A stretch of DNA of 26,319 nt from JBHGAV01 sp041946685 (lineage in GTDB: Bacteria > Acidobacteriota > Terriglobia > Bryobacterales > Bryobacteraceae), in NCBI GenBank assembly GCA_041946685.1, contig JBHGAV010000056.1, positions 1 to 26,319 of the forward strand. The letters are read 5' to 3'. Positions 15,139 to 23,298 of the stretch are shown one piece after another. Both the position numbers and the translations under genes were made by a program. The notes under the pieces were generated by a model. It saw nothing but the letters and a program-made list of their open reading frames with translations. It was not told where the DNA came from and ran no database searches. How positions within the stretch are numbered: the stretch's first letter is position 1; the number at the start of each line of letters is the position of its first letter.

Positions 15139-16086
15139 CTACTCCGGCACGTACTGGCGCAGGAATTGGTGGGCGACGCGGAAGCCGGCCTTGTAGGGTT
15201 CGGTGAAGTTATCGCCGTCGTACGGCGGGTAGTAGAAAGCGTCCTCGTGCTCGATGTTCATCGCGCCCTGGTAGCCCGCCTGCTGCAACACCGTGAAGAA
15301 ACCCTTCCAGTCCACGATCCCTTGCCCCGGCAGGCGGAACCGCCACCAGCGCGACCCGTCCAGCGGGTTGATCCCCGTCCGCCGCAGCACGTGCCACAGA
15401 ATCTCGCAGTCCTTCAGGTGCACGTCCCAGATCTTGTCCGCGAAATCGCGCGCGCACTGGACCGGGTCCATGAACTGCCACTGGAGGTGCGAAGGGTCGA
15501 ACAGCAGGCCCACGTAGGGAGAATTCCCGAAAGCCTTGAACAGCGCCTCGTAGCCGACCGGTCCGGTGGCGATGTTGGGTCCGGCCGCCCAGGACTCCCA
15601 CACGATCTTCACGTTGTGTTTCTGGCACAGCGGGAAGTACTTCTCGTTGTAGACGCGGACGATCTCGTCCACCTGCTCGGCGAGCTTGCGCCCCGGCATG
15701 TTGCCGCTCATCGTGCCCGCGTAGGGCACGCCCAGCTTGGCGGCGAGCTCGATGGTCTGCGCGAAGCGCGTGTTGACGGCGGCGCGCTCGGCCGGTTCGG
15801 GCGCGGTGTGGTTCTCGGCGATCATCAGGGACGAAACGTAGAGCCCCGCCTTTGCGAGGGTGCTCTTGACTTTGGCGACCACCTCGTCCGGCGCGTCCGC
15901 GGGGAGGCCCGGTCCGACGCTCAGTTGCAGGCTGGTGAATCCCTCGGCGCGCGCGAATTCGACGTTCGATTCCGAGTAGCGCGTCAGAATTCCCAGCTTC
16001 GGTTTCCAGTTGCGGGGCTGGCGGCTCTGCGCCGCGAGTGCGGACGCGGCCACCGCGTTCAGAAGAGTGCGGCGCGTGTACGGCAT
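15139..16086 (-). CDS. exported sugar phosphate isomerase/epimerase-like TIM barrel
   Basis: A 315-residue member of the xylose-isomerase-like barrel family (AP endonuclease 2 fold). An N-terminal RRTLLNAVAASALAAQ suggests Tat or Sec export, as is common in this lineage. Metal-ligand candidates fit the family in order: Glu164 in VKIVWESW, Asp197 and His200 in FDPSHLQW, His223 in DVHLKD, and Glu279 in NIEHED. It should isomerise or epimerise a sugar or related polyol, perhaps in the periplasm; no substrate can be named. The start ATG 16086 overlaps the preceding stop by one base (TGATG), so translation is coupled to the secreted protein of unknown function upstream. Confidence 0.9.
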   Translation of the reverse strand: MPYTRRTLLNAVAASALAAQSRQPRNWKPKLGILTRYSESNVEFARAEGFTSLQLSVGPGLPADAPDEVVAKVKSTLAKAGLYVSSLMIAENHTAPEPAERAAVNTRFAQTIELAAKLGVPYAGTMSGNMPGRKLAEQVDEIVRVYNEKYFPLCQKHNVKIVWESWAAGPNIATGPVGYEALFKAFGNSPYVGLLFDPSHLQWQFMDPVQCARDFADKIWDVHLKDCEILWHVLRRTGINPLDGSRWWRFRLPGQGIVDWKGFFTVLQQAGYQGAMNIEHEDAFYYPPYDGDNFTEPYKAGFRVAHQFLRQYVPE

Positions 16087-17210
16087 CAGAACTTGTTCAA
16101 CTCCGCCAGCACGGCGGCCAGCCCCTTCTTCCGGTAGAGCTCGGTCAGCCGCTGCTCTTCGGGTGAAGGCTCGACAATGCGCGACAGCCTGGGCTCGTTC
16201 AACGCCGCGCGGCTCGGGATCCAGACCGAGCCGTCTTTGAACTCCACCTGGCTGACGAAGCCGGTCATACCCGCGATGGAGAGCGGCCGGCCCGGCGCGG
16301 CGGAAAAACGCAGGGAGGCATTCTGCAACACGCGGCTGGTCTGGCCGGGCGCAAGGTCGAGATCCGGATCGGAGGCGGGCACCGAGCCGGCCAGGAAATC
16401 CTGGCCCTGCGCATCCTGAATGATCCATCCGACCTCGAAATAGCGCACCGGCCGGCCCGAGCGGTTGCGGACTTCAAGGGTGGGAGCCTGGGCTTCATTG
16501 CCGGAAACACGGGCGGAGCCGCCGACGGCTTCGATCGGCGAATCCGGCAACTGGAGAAAAGCGAACTGGAGCGAGCGCTCGGCCTCCTGGTTGGTGGCGC
16601 GTCCGCCTCGCGCGAGCTGTACGTTGACCCTCGGCCGCTCCGACTGCCGCGCCAGGCTTTCCAGCAGCGCCTGCCGCAACGCCTCCTGGCCCTTGGCCGC
16701 CAGCACGGACTTGAAGTGGCGGCGGTCGCGCCGCGCTTCCAGCTCCCAGACGGTCATGGAACGCTGCGAGTTCAGCCTGTTCGGTCCAAAGAAGGACAGA
16801 TCCTCGAACAGCGCCCCGTCCAGGCTCACGACCACCAGCGGCCCCGCGGGAAAAAGCGGACGCAGCAGACGGAGGTCGATCCGCACGGGGAATGTCTCCC
16901 CGGAGCCCACGTCAAGGCTGGGCACCGAAACCGAGGCCCTGCCGCCCGCTGCGACCTCTTGGGCCGTCACCAGGAGCGTCACTCCCCGCAAACGGCGCGG
17001 CGCCGAATTGCGCAAGGTCAGCGAAGCGTGCAGGTCGATAACCATGGCGCTGCCGCGGGCCGTGGTCCCCGAATCCCCCAAGTCTGCCGAGACCACCGCC
17101 AAGGGCGAGTCCTTCGGGAAGTCGATCTTGAGCGAAGAGCGTGGATCGAGTTGCTGCGCCGCGGCAGCCGAGAGACACGCCAGCAAAATCGCCGCCAACC
17201 TATTGCGCAT
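16086..17210 (-). CDS. secreted protein of unknown function in an ECF sigma operon
   Basis: A 374-residue protein with a signal peptide (MRNRLAAILLACLSAAAAQQ) and no transmembrane helix beyond it. Strand-rich segments such as MVIDLHASLTLRNSAPRRLRG and RPVRYFEVGWIIQDAQG suggest immunoglobulin-like beta domains, and a helical stretch lies between (about residues 160-210). No known motif is visible. The last residues (LTELYRKKGLAAVLAELNKF) look helical. It overlaps the anti-sigma gene by eleven bases and the isomerase gene by one, so it is made together with the sigma/anti-sigma pair. A role as regulated output or as the sensor of an envelope signal is conceivable but not shown. Confidence 0.8.
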   Translation of the reverse strand: MRNRLAAILLACLSAAAAQQLDPRSSLKIDFPKDSPLAVVSADLGDSGTTARGSAMVIDLHASLTLRNSAPRRLRGVTLLVTAQEVAAGGRASVSVPSLDVGSGETFPVRIDLRLLRPLFPAGPLVVVSLDGALFEDLSFFGPNRLNSQRSMTVWELEARRDRRHFKSVLAAKGQEALRQALLESLARQSERPRVNVQLARGGRATNQEAERSLQFAFLQLPDSPIEAVGGSARVSGNEAQAPTLEVRNRSGRPVRYFEVGWIIQDAQGQDFLAGSVPASDPDLDLAPGQTSRVLQNASLRFSAAPGRPLSIAGMTGFVSQVEFKDGSVWIPSRAALNEPRLSRIVEPSPEEQRLTELYRKKGLAAVLAELNKF

Positions 17211-17778
17211 ATACGCTGTGAATCGTCACCTGTCCGGTCTCCGCATCCACGTAACCGGCCCGCAGGGTCCCCTCCGCATTGACGGCGTACGTGACGTCGG
17301 CCGCGGCCGGATGCCGCAAGCTGAGCACCCGATCTCCCTGTTTCCACTGGATTCCCTCGCTGGTGGCCTCAACCAGCGTGCCCTCCACCCACGCCGGGCG
17401 CTCCGGCTGCGTGCGCGGCCACTGGCGCCAGATCCCAATTGCCAGCAGCGCGATCACGGGCACCACGGCGGGAGCCAGAATGACCGCCTTGTGCCAGCGG
17501 CGTCTCGCATGCCGCACAGGTGCCGGGCCCACACACTCACCCGCTGCCAGGCCCACATGGATGTTGGCCGTCATCTCCGAAGCAAGCCGGTCCCAAGGAA
17601 GTCCTTCCGGCATTTCCGACTGGCTCCACCGAAGCCCATCCCTTACCGCCTGAAACTGTCGCACCGTCCGGCGGCAGTCCTCGCACCTCGCCAGGTGCAA
17701 CCGCACGCGCCAGCCGGCGAGTAGGCCAAGGTCGCTGCCGGCAAACAGCGCCAAAGTGTTCTCGGGCGGGTGGATCAT
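17200..17778 (-). CDS. membrane anti-sigma factor with HXXXCXXC zinc motif
   Basis: A 192-residue protein. Near the N-terminus HLARCEDC gives His28, Cys32 and Cys35, the zinc-binding anti-sigma (ZAS, zf-HC2) signature. One transmembrane helix (about residues 98-117) separates this cytoplasmic part from a C-terminal outer part of about 75 residues rich in short strands. It should hold the sigma factor encoded just upstream inactive until a signal arrives. Its ATG overlaps the sigma gene's TGA (ATGA), the usual arrangement for a sigma/anti-sigma pair made in fixed ratio. Confidence 0.9.
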   Translation of the reverse strand: MIHPPENTLALFAGSDLGLLAGWRVRLHLARCEDCRRTVRQFQAVRDGLRWSQSEMPEGLPWDRLASEMTANIHVGLAAGECVGPAPVRHARRRWHKAVILAPAVVPVIALLAIGIWRQWPRTQPERPAWVEGTLVEATSEGIQWKQGDRVLSLRHPAAADVTYAVNAEGTLRAGYVDAETGQVTIHSVYAQ

Positions 17779-18347
17779 CGCTTTCGTCCTTCCACGTACC
17801 GGCGCATCTTCACGCGGGCATTGGCGATATGCGAGCGCACGGTCGCCTTGGAGCAGCCGATCCGCTTGGCTACTTCCTCCGCCGGCATGCCTTCCACATC
17901 CCGCAGGATCAGGGCCAGCCGCTCGCGTCCGGTCAACAGGCGCAGGCCGTCCTCCATGTAAGAGCGATGCTCGGCGACGAGCAGCAGCTCCTCCGGGCTC
18001 TCGGAAGCCGGACTGGCCAGCGGTTCCGGAGTATCCTCGATCGCGGCGAAGCGAACACGCCCGTGGCGGCGCAGGAAGTCCAGCGCCGTGTTGGTTGCGA
18101 TCCGTGACAGCCAGTGGGAGGCCTTCTCGCCGTCCTTGAGCTGCCCCTCCCGCTGGATTGCCTTGATGAAGGCCTCCTGCGTGAGGTCCTGCGCGTCCGC
18201 CACGTTGCCGACGATCCGATAGATCATGAGAAACACGCGGCGCAGGTTCTCCGAAATGAACCGGTTCTGCCGGTCCAAGTCGTCCCGAACGGTGCGCTCG
18301 GCGGCCTCGCTCATGGCCTCCCGCCATTCCTGGACAACGCTAGACAT
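17775..18347 (-). CDS. ECF-type RNA polymerase sigma factor
   Basis: A 190-residue sigma-70 family protein with the two ECF domains. Region 2 spans about residues 28-95 (VFLMIYRIVGNVADAQDLTQ, AFIKAIQR, WLSRIATNTALDFLRR). Region 4 spans about residues 130-185 with the helix-turn-helix PAEEVAKRIGCSKATVRSHI. A Ser/Pro/Glu-rich linker joins them. It has the usual partner downstream: a zinc anti-sigma factor overlapping by four bases. No ECF-like GGAAC/GTC promoter is visible before it on the same strand, so autoregulation is not supported here. The start could also be the ATG at 18314, but 18347 retains the normal N-terminal length. Confidence 0.93.
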   Translation of the reverse strand: MSSVVQEWREAMSEAAERTVRDDLDRQNRFISENLRRVFLMIYRIVGNVADAQDLTQEAFIKAIQREGQLKDGEKASHWLSRIATNTALDFLRRHGRVRFAAIEDTPEPLASPASESPEELLLVAEHRSYMEDGLRLLTGRERLALILRDVEGMPAEEVAKRIGCSKATVRSHIANARVKMRRYVEGRKR

Positions 18348-18524
18348 GCGCCTACAAGGGATGACGCCCAGTCTCTGGAAACGTGGACTCGAATCGCCCT
18401 CGAGCGCATATTCGGCCGGTCCTTCCGCCGCCCCCTCCGGCTAAAATGGAGGAGGCGCTTCCTGCCTTCTATTATGAGGCCAGAGCGGCCCCAGACACTA
18501 AACCCTTTCTTTTGAGGACTCTTC
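18348..18524. promoter_or_regulatory. divergent regulatory region between sigma factor and aminotransferase
   Basis: The region holds a candidate plus-strand -10 TATTAT (18470-18475) with a weak TGGAGG 17 bases upstream, about 50 bases before the aminotransferase ATG. On the minus strand CATAAT overlaps it (18471-18476), about 125 bases before the sigma gene. The hexamers alone are not decisive. Confidence 0.35.
18514..18518 (+). promoter_or_regulatory. Shine-Dalgarno site of the aminotransferase gene
   Basis: GAGGA lies six bases before ATG 18525 and supports that start. Confidence 0.6.
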
Positions 18525-19688
18525 ATGAGGCTCACCCAGGCCATGTCCCGCATCGGCATCGAGAAGGCGTTCGACGTGCTGGTCCGTGCGCGCCAGCTTG
18601 AGGCGCAGGGCTGCCGCGTCATTCACCTGGAGATCGGCGAGCCGGATTTCCCCACTCCGGCGCACATCGTGGAAGCCGCCAAGAAGGCGCTTGACGAGGG
18701 CTGGACGCACTACGGCCCCACGCAGGGTTACCCCGAGTTGCGGGAAGCGGTGGCGGCGTACATTTCGCGAAGCCGCAACATCAAGGTGGGACCGGAACAC
18801 GTCTCCATCGTGCCGGGCGGCAAACCGATCATCTTCTTCTCCATCCTGGCCCTGATCGAGCCGGGCGACGAGGTGATCTATCCCAACCCCGGCTTTCCCA
18901 TCTACGAGTCGATGATCAACTTCGCGGGCGGGGTGCCCGTCCCCATGCCCCTGGTCGAGGAGCGCGGATTCAGCCTGGACCTGGACCGGTTGCGGGACAG
19001 CCTGAGCGGCCGGACGAAGCTCCTGATTCTCAATTCACCCCACAACCCCACGGGCGGCGTGATCCCGCCCGACGACATGCGCGCGATCGCGGACATGGTT
19101 CGGGAGCGGGATCTGATGGTGCTTGCCGACGAGATGTATAGCGAGATCTGGTACGACCAGCCGCCGGTTTCAATCACGGCGTTCCCCGGCATGCTGGAGA
19201 AGACCATTCTCCTCGACGGCTTCTCCAAGACCTTCGCCATGACCGGCTGGCGAATGGGCTACAGCGTGGCTCCCACCTGGGTGGTGGAAGCGTTCACCAA
19301 GCTGATGGTCAACTCCAACTCCTGCACCTCCAGCTTCACGCAGCGGGCGGGCATCGCGGCTTTGGAAGGTCCTATGGAAGGAACCCGCCGGATGGTCGCC
19401 GAATTCCGCCGCCGGCGGGACGCGTTCTGCGACGGGCTCAACCGGTTGCCGGGATTCCGCTGCGCCCGTCCCGGCGGAGCGTTCTACGCTTTTCCGAACA
19501 TCCAGGAAACCGGGCACACCGCAAAGGAACTGGCGGGGGCGCTGCTCGACGAGGCAGGCGTCGCCTGTGTGGAGGGAACCTCCTTCGGAGAATACGGAGA
19601 GGGCTATCTCCGCTTCAGCTACGCCAACTCCTACACTAACCTCCTGGAGGCCGTGGAGCGGATCCGGGTTTTTCTTTCGCGCACCTGA
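18525..19688 (+). CDS. class I/II pyridoxal-phosphate aminotransferase
   Basis: A 387-residue fold-type I aminotransferase. The hallmark stretches are in order: HLEIGEPDFPTP near the start, the Tyr in YGPTQGYPELREAV, SPHNPTGG in the PLP-phosphate region, LADEMYSEIWYD, and DGFSKTFAMTGWRMGY with the PLP lysine at Lys235. The C-terminal FSYANSY contains the substrate-carboxylate arginine (RFSYANS). It should transfer amino groups from an amino acid to a keto acid; aspartate or aromatic/branched substrates cannot be distinguished from sequence. It diverges from the ECF sigma factor and converges with a DUF465 gene four bases away. Confidence 0.93.
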   Translation: MRLTQAMSRIGIEKAFDVLVRARQLEAQGCRVIHLEIGEPDFPTPAHIVEAAKKALDEGWTHYGPTQGYPELREAVAAYISRSRNIKVGPEHVSIVPGGKPIIFFSILALIEPGDEVIYPNPGFPIYESMINFAGGVPVPMPLVEERGFSLDLDRLRDSLSGRTKLLILNSPHNPTGGVIPPDDMRAIADMVRERDLMVLADEMYSEIWYDQPPVSITAFPGMLEKTILLDGFSKTFAMTGWRMGYSVAPTWVVEAFTKLMVNSNSCTSSFTQRAGIAALEGPMEGTRRMVAEFRRRRDAFCDGLNRLPGFRCARPGGAFYAFPNIQETGHTAKELAGALLDEAGVACVEGTSFGEYGEGYLRFSYANSYTNLLEAVERIRVFLSRT

Positions 19689-19692
19689 TGGT

Positions 19693-19926
19693 TCAGGCGA
19701 CTCGCTGAGCCCGATAGCGGCTCATGATGCCTTCCATCTGGTCTTTGAGGCGCAGCTTCATCTTCTTGATGCGCACCTCTTCTACCTGCTCTTCTGGAGT
19801 CAGATAGGACCTGGAGCATAGCTCTTCCAGTTTCTTGCTGTATTCGCCATGTTCCAGTGCCAGACGGCGGAACTCTTCGTTGGTCTCCATCAGATGCGCT
19901 CTGAGGTCATCCTGGGCAATTCCCAT
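19693..19926 (-). CDS. DUF465 (YdcH-like) small coiled-coil protein
   Basis: A 77-residue protein matching the DUF465 pattern: HGEYSKKLEELCSR, then TPEEQVEEVRIKKMKLRLKDQ. The whole chain is helical and charged, and the family is known from many phyla with no settled role. The ATG at 19926 has AAGGGG about ten bases upstream. The downstream end faces the aminotransferase stop with four bases between, so neither gene has room for a separate terminator. Confidence 0.85.
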   Translation of the reverse strand: MGIAQDDLRAHLMETNEEFRRLALEHGEYSKKLEELCSRSYLTPEEQVEEVRIKKMKLRLKDQMEGIMSRYRAQRVA

Positions 19927-20044
19927 TCGACTTTTCCCCTTTTGAGGTGATAGCGAGGATCGTTGGGTCGGCAGGCAATCGTGATTGCGCTCATGAATCG
20001 AAACACGCCAGCAGGCACCCTACACCCCACCGACACCTAGGACG

Positions 20045-22114
20045 TTAGCACGATTGAAACCTCATTACAATACCGTCTTCGGGGGGGAAGGTGTAGTAGT
20101 CTCGCCTTAGTCCGGCGGGGCGAAAGCCGAGCTTCTCGTATAGCTTACGAGCCGCCAGATTCGAAGCCCGGACCTCCAGGAAGACCGTGCCTCTGACCTC
20201 GGCCAGCAGCTCCCCCACTAGGGCCGCCGCCACCCCCTGGCGGCGAGACTCCGGCGCCACGGCCAGGTTCAGGATCTCGAACTCCCCATCCGCAACCCGG
20301 CGGCAGGCCAGGAATCCCGCCACAGCGTCCTTGCGAAGGCCGACCAGGCATCGGCAGCCGAGGTAGCTCTCCGGAGCCCAGGAGGAGGCCTCGGGAGAAG
20401 CCGCCTGGATAGCGGCGATCCTTTCCAGGTCTTCCCGCCCTGCCTCCCGAACAACAATGTCCGCGCCCAGCGCTTCGGCCCACAGGGTCCTCTGCCTCAA
20501 CCCCAGCGCCCTCCAGTCGAAGCGGCTTTCGGCGAGTTGCCGCGCGGCGCGGGCGATGCCCGTACGCAGGTCCTTATCCCGCAGCAGCCGGGCGATCCCG
20601 CCCGCAAAGGCCTCGGTGCCGTCGGCGATCCAAACGCTCTTGCCATGCTCCAGCCCGAGCCCGGCGCAACCCGAGGTGCTGGACACCACGGCCCGCTCCA
20701 TCGCCATGGCCTCGAGAACCTTGACGTTGGTCCCGGCCGAAACCAGCGTGGGGACCACCACGACGTTCGCCTCCCCGTAGAGGGGACGGACATCGCGCAC
20801 GAACTCGAGCAGCCTGATGCCCTCTCCCGCCGATAGGGGCACGGGACCTGCGGCGGCCTGCCAGTAGGTGAGCGGGTCGGGACCGGCCACCACCGTGAGC
20901 ACAGCGTCGGGGCACTGTTCCCTCAGCAGGGGCCAGACCTCCTCGGTCAGGAACCGGAAGGCGAGCACGTTGGGGAAATGCCGGAACGAGCCGATGAACA
21001 GCAACCGCCGGGCGTCGGGTTCCGGCTTGGGGCGGAAGCGTTCCAGATCCACGCCGTTGGGGATCGTGACGATGCCAGGCGCGGCGAGCATCGCCTTGTC
21101 CTTTTCGGACATGACCACCACGCGGCGGTAGCGGCCGACCGCCCGGCGCTCGAAGCGGCGCCATCGGAACAGGTCCCACCAGGAGTTGAGCGAGCGGGTT
21201 CGCCGGTGGATCTGCTGATACAGATCGAAGGTGACGTCGTGTTCGACCAGGATGTCGCCATCGTAGGAGGCTAGTTGCGTGTATTCGACCTGAACCAGGC
21301 CGATCCCAAACTCCCGGCGCATCCCGGCCAGCAGCCTGCGCATGACCGGCGAGCGGTACTCGTGGACCTCGGGCGGCAGGAGGCTGCTCCATCGCGGCTC
21401 GCGGTAGCGCGGCTTGGGAACAAGGACGACTTTCGCGCACAGCTCGAGCACCGGCTCCGGCTCGATCGCTTGGCCGGTCTCGGTGAACGCGAACAGGAAG
21501 ATGTCATACCGGCGTGCCGCTTCGCGCAACAGGTGGTAGATGCGAACCGCGCCGCCGTGCGAGAGCGGATAGGGGAAGTACGGTGACAGCACGGCTACAC
21601 GGGGCCGTGCCGCCGAGAGCGGCCTTCCTTCCAGTATCCGAAAGTCGGAGGGAATCGTTGAGCGGTCGCGCTTCCAGGGGCAGAGCCACCAGGGCCGGAG
21701 GAAGATGCGATCCAACGGCGTCCCGCGAAGAAAGAGCCAGGAAGCGATTAGGCTGCGCAGCCTGAGGTGATGACGCTCCCCGGCGGCGTTGTAGGCCAGG
21801 ATCTTGCCCGGCGCAAGCAGGAAGGCCGCCAGCCGCAGCGAGCGGAACGCGGCCTGGCCGTCGAACAGCGCCGCCACTTGGCCGATCCGCAGCCCACGAA
21901 ACCGGCGGCGCAGTCTCAGGTAGATCTGCCAGGCGCTGCCTTCCTCGGGCCCGACCACGAAGTACCGCCGGTCCGGCACGAGCCCCCGGAACTCTTCGGC
22001 CATGGCTTGTGCGCGGCGCGGGTCGCCGGACAAGAAGGCGATGACGACCGCTTCCGGCTCCTTGCCCAGGAGTCCGAACAGCAGCTTCTTCAGCGATTGT
22101 CTGAGAGCGCTCAC
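20045..22114 (-). CDS. glycosyltransferase family 4 fused to a RimI-like N-acetyltransferase
   Basis: A continuous 689-residue reading frame of three parts. Residues 1-165 are an N-terminal region (AVVIAFLSGDPRRAQ, YNAAGERHHLRLRSL) that I do not recognise. Residues about 170-545 are a GT-B glycosyltransferase of the GT4 type: RVAVLSPYFPYPLSHGG, the donor-site IPNGVDLERFRP, FIGSFRHFPNVLAF, and GLEHGKSVWIADG. Residues about 550-689 are a GNAT domain of RimI type: ILNLAVAPESRRQGVAAALV holds the acetyl-CoA loop (RRQGVA) and NLAARKLYEKLGFRP the closing helix. Acetylation could act on the sugar product or on a protein; it is not clear whether they work on one substrate. The GTG at 22114 overlaps the MFS stop (GTGA), so translation is coupled. 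Confidence 0.87.
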   Translation of the reverse strand: MSALRQSLKKLLFGLLGKEPEAVVIAFLSGDPRRAQAMAEEFRGLVPDRRYFVVGPEEGSAWQIYLRLRRRFRGLRIGQVAALFDGQAAFRSLRLAAFLLAPGKILAYNAAGERHHLRLRSLIASWLFLRGTPLDRIFLRPWWLCPWKRDRSTIPSDFRILEGRPLSAARPRVAVLSPYFPYPLSHGGAVRIYHLLREAARRYDIFLFAFTETGQAIEPEPVLELCAKVVLVPKPRYREPRWSSLLPPEVHEYRSPVMRRLLAGMRREFGIGLVQVEYTQLASYDGDILVEHDVTFDLYQQIHRRTRSLNSWWDLFRWRRFERRAVGRYRRVVVMSEKDKAMLAAPGIVTIPNGVDLERFRPKPEPDARRLLFIGSFRHFPNVLAFRFLTEEVWPLLREQCPDAVLTVVAGPDPLTYWQAAAGPVPLSAGEGIRLLEFVRDVRPLYGEANVVVVPTLVSAGTNVKVLEAMAMERAVVSSTSGCAGLGLEHGKSVWIADGTEAFAGGIARLLRDKDLRTGIARAARQLAESRFDWRALGLRQRTLWAEALGADIVVREAGREDLERIAAIQAASPEASSWAPESYLGCRCLVGLRKDAVAGFLACRRVADGEFEILNLAVAPESRRQGVAAALVGELLAEVRGTVFLEVRASNLAARKLYEKLGFRPAGLRRDYYTFPPEDGIVMRFQSC

Positions 22115-23298
22115 CGCGGTTGCCGGGTCAAATGGAGTATGCCATAGGCGGCGGCCGGAGTGACGGCCACGATCAGGAATACGGGGGTGTAGCCATAGTT
22201 GTCAATCATGCCGCCGATCAGCGGTGAGATCAGGGCCTGCATGGCGCCGTAGGCGCCCGTCAACAGGGACACGCTGAAGGCCGCCCTTTCGCCGCCGAAG
22301 GCGTCAAGTGGCATGGTATAAAGATTCACGCTCCAGGCGGCAATCGAAAAGAAACTCAGAGAAATGGCCAGGATGGCCCAGCCCGGGGCGGGCATGAGCG
22401 GCACCGCAGCCGTTGCCAGCAGAGCCGCGGCGCTCACCAGGCACGCCCGCCGGCGCGCCGCCAGCGGCTCGGATCCTGAGCTGATCCATCGCAGCGACAG
22501 CCACCCGCCGGCGAGCCCTCCGGCATACGCGAAGAAGTTCGGAACGGGGACCAGCAGGTTCGCTTTGACCAGCGTCAGTCCTTGAACGTCCTTCAAGTAC
22601 AGCGTCGTCCAGTTGGTCCAAAGCGTGTATACCGGCATGCTGACGATATTGGCGGCAACGAAGCCCCACAACCGCCGGTCAGCGAGCAGGGGCCGGAAGG
22701 CCTTCACTTGAACCCGCGATGGCTCCACCTCCGGCGCCTTCCGCGAAACCCATCGCCACAGGGGTATCCAGCAGAATCCCAGCAGCCCAGTAAACACGAA
22801 GGCGGAGCGCCAACCGTATCGCAGCGCCATGAGCGTAGCGAGCGGCGGCGCCAGAATCGACCCGACGCTGAGTCCGATCTGGCTCAGCGCATTGCCGAGC
22901 GCACGCTCCTTGGCGGGAAGGTACTTGTGCAGGGCCTTGCCGACGGCCGGCACCCCGGAGGATTCCGCGGCTCCGAGCACTGCGCGGCAAGTGAGCAGTC
23001 CGGGCAGGCTGCGCACGAAGCCCGTGGCCACGCCGGCAAGCGACCACAGCCCCACCCCGGCGCTGATGCCGCGGTTGAGGCCGAAGCGGTCGATCAGCAG
23101 GCCGGCGAGCGGCGAGCAGGCAGCATAGGCGATAGAGAACGATGTGAGCACCCAGCCGTAGCCGGCGCTGGACAGGTGAAACTCCTCCCGCAACAGAGGG
23201 GCCAGGGCAGCCAGGATCTGACGGTCGAGGTAGTTGAGGGCGGAGGAGAGGACGAATACACCGATCACCACCCATCGCAGCGGAACGGGATTCCTCAC
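22111..23298 (-). CDS. MFS transporter, anion:cation symporter-like
   Basis: A 395-residue protein with about twelve transmembrane helices. The first helix ends in NYLDRQILAALAP and the first loop has DRFGLNRG, the MFS signature between helices 2 and 3. The N-terminal NYLDR pattern is typical of the ACS (hexuronate/galactonate, ExuT-type) branch, so an organic acid or sugar acid substrate is likely but not certain. The start is GTG 23298, immediately after the stop of the TPR gene (no gap), and its stop overlaps the glycosyltransferase start. It has no SD of its own, in keeping with coupled translation. Confidence 0.9.
   Translation of the reverse strand: MRNPVPLRWVVIGVFVLSSALNYLDRQILAALAPLLREEFHLSSAGYGWVLTSFSIAYAACSPLAGLLIDRFGLNRGISAGVGLWSLAGVATGFVRSLPGLLTCRAVLGAAESSGVPAVGKALHKYLPAKERALGNALSQIGLSVGSILAPPLATLMALRYGWRSAFVFTGLLGFCWIPLWRWVSRKAPEVEPSRVQVKAFRPLLADRRLWGFVAANIVSMPVYTLWTNWTTLYLKDVQGLTLVKANLLVPVPNFFAYAGGLAGGWLSLRWISSGSEPLAARRRACLVSAAALLATAAVPLMPAPGWAILAISLSFFSIAAWSVNLYTMPLDAFGGERAAFSVSLLTGAYGAMQALISPLIGGMIDNYGYTPVFLIVAVTPAAAYGILHLTRQPR

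Noticed and set aside
18377..18382. GGAAAC as an ECF-type -35 in front of the sigma factor
   Set aside because: It reads on the strand of the aminotransferase, not of the sigma factor, and no matching ECF -10 lies about 16 bases downstream.
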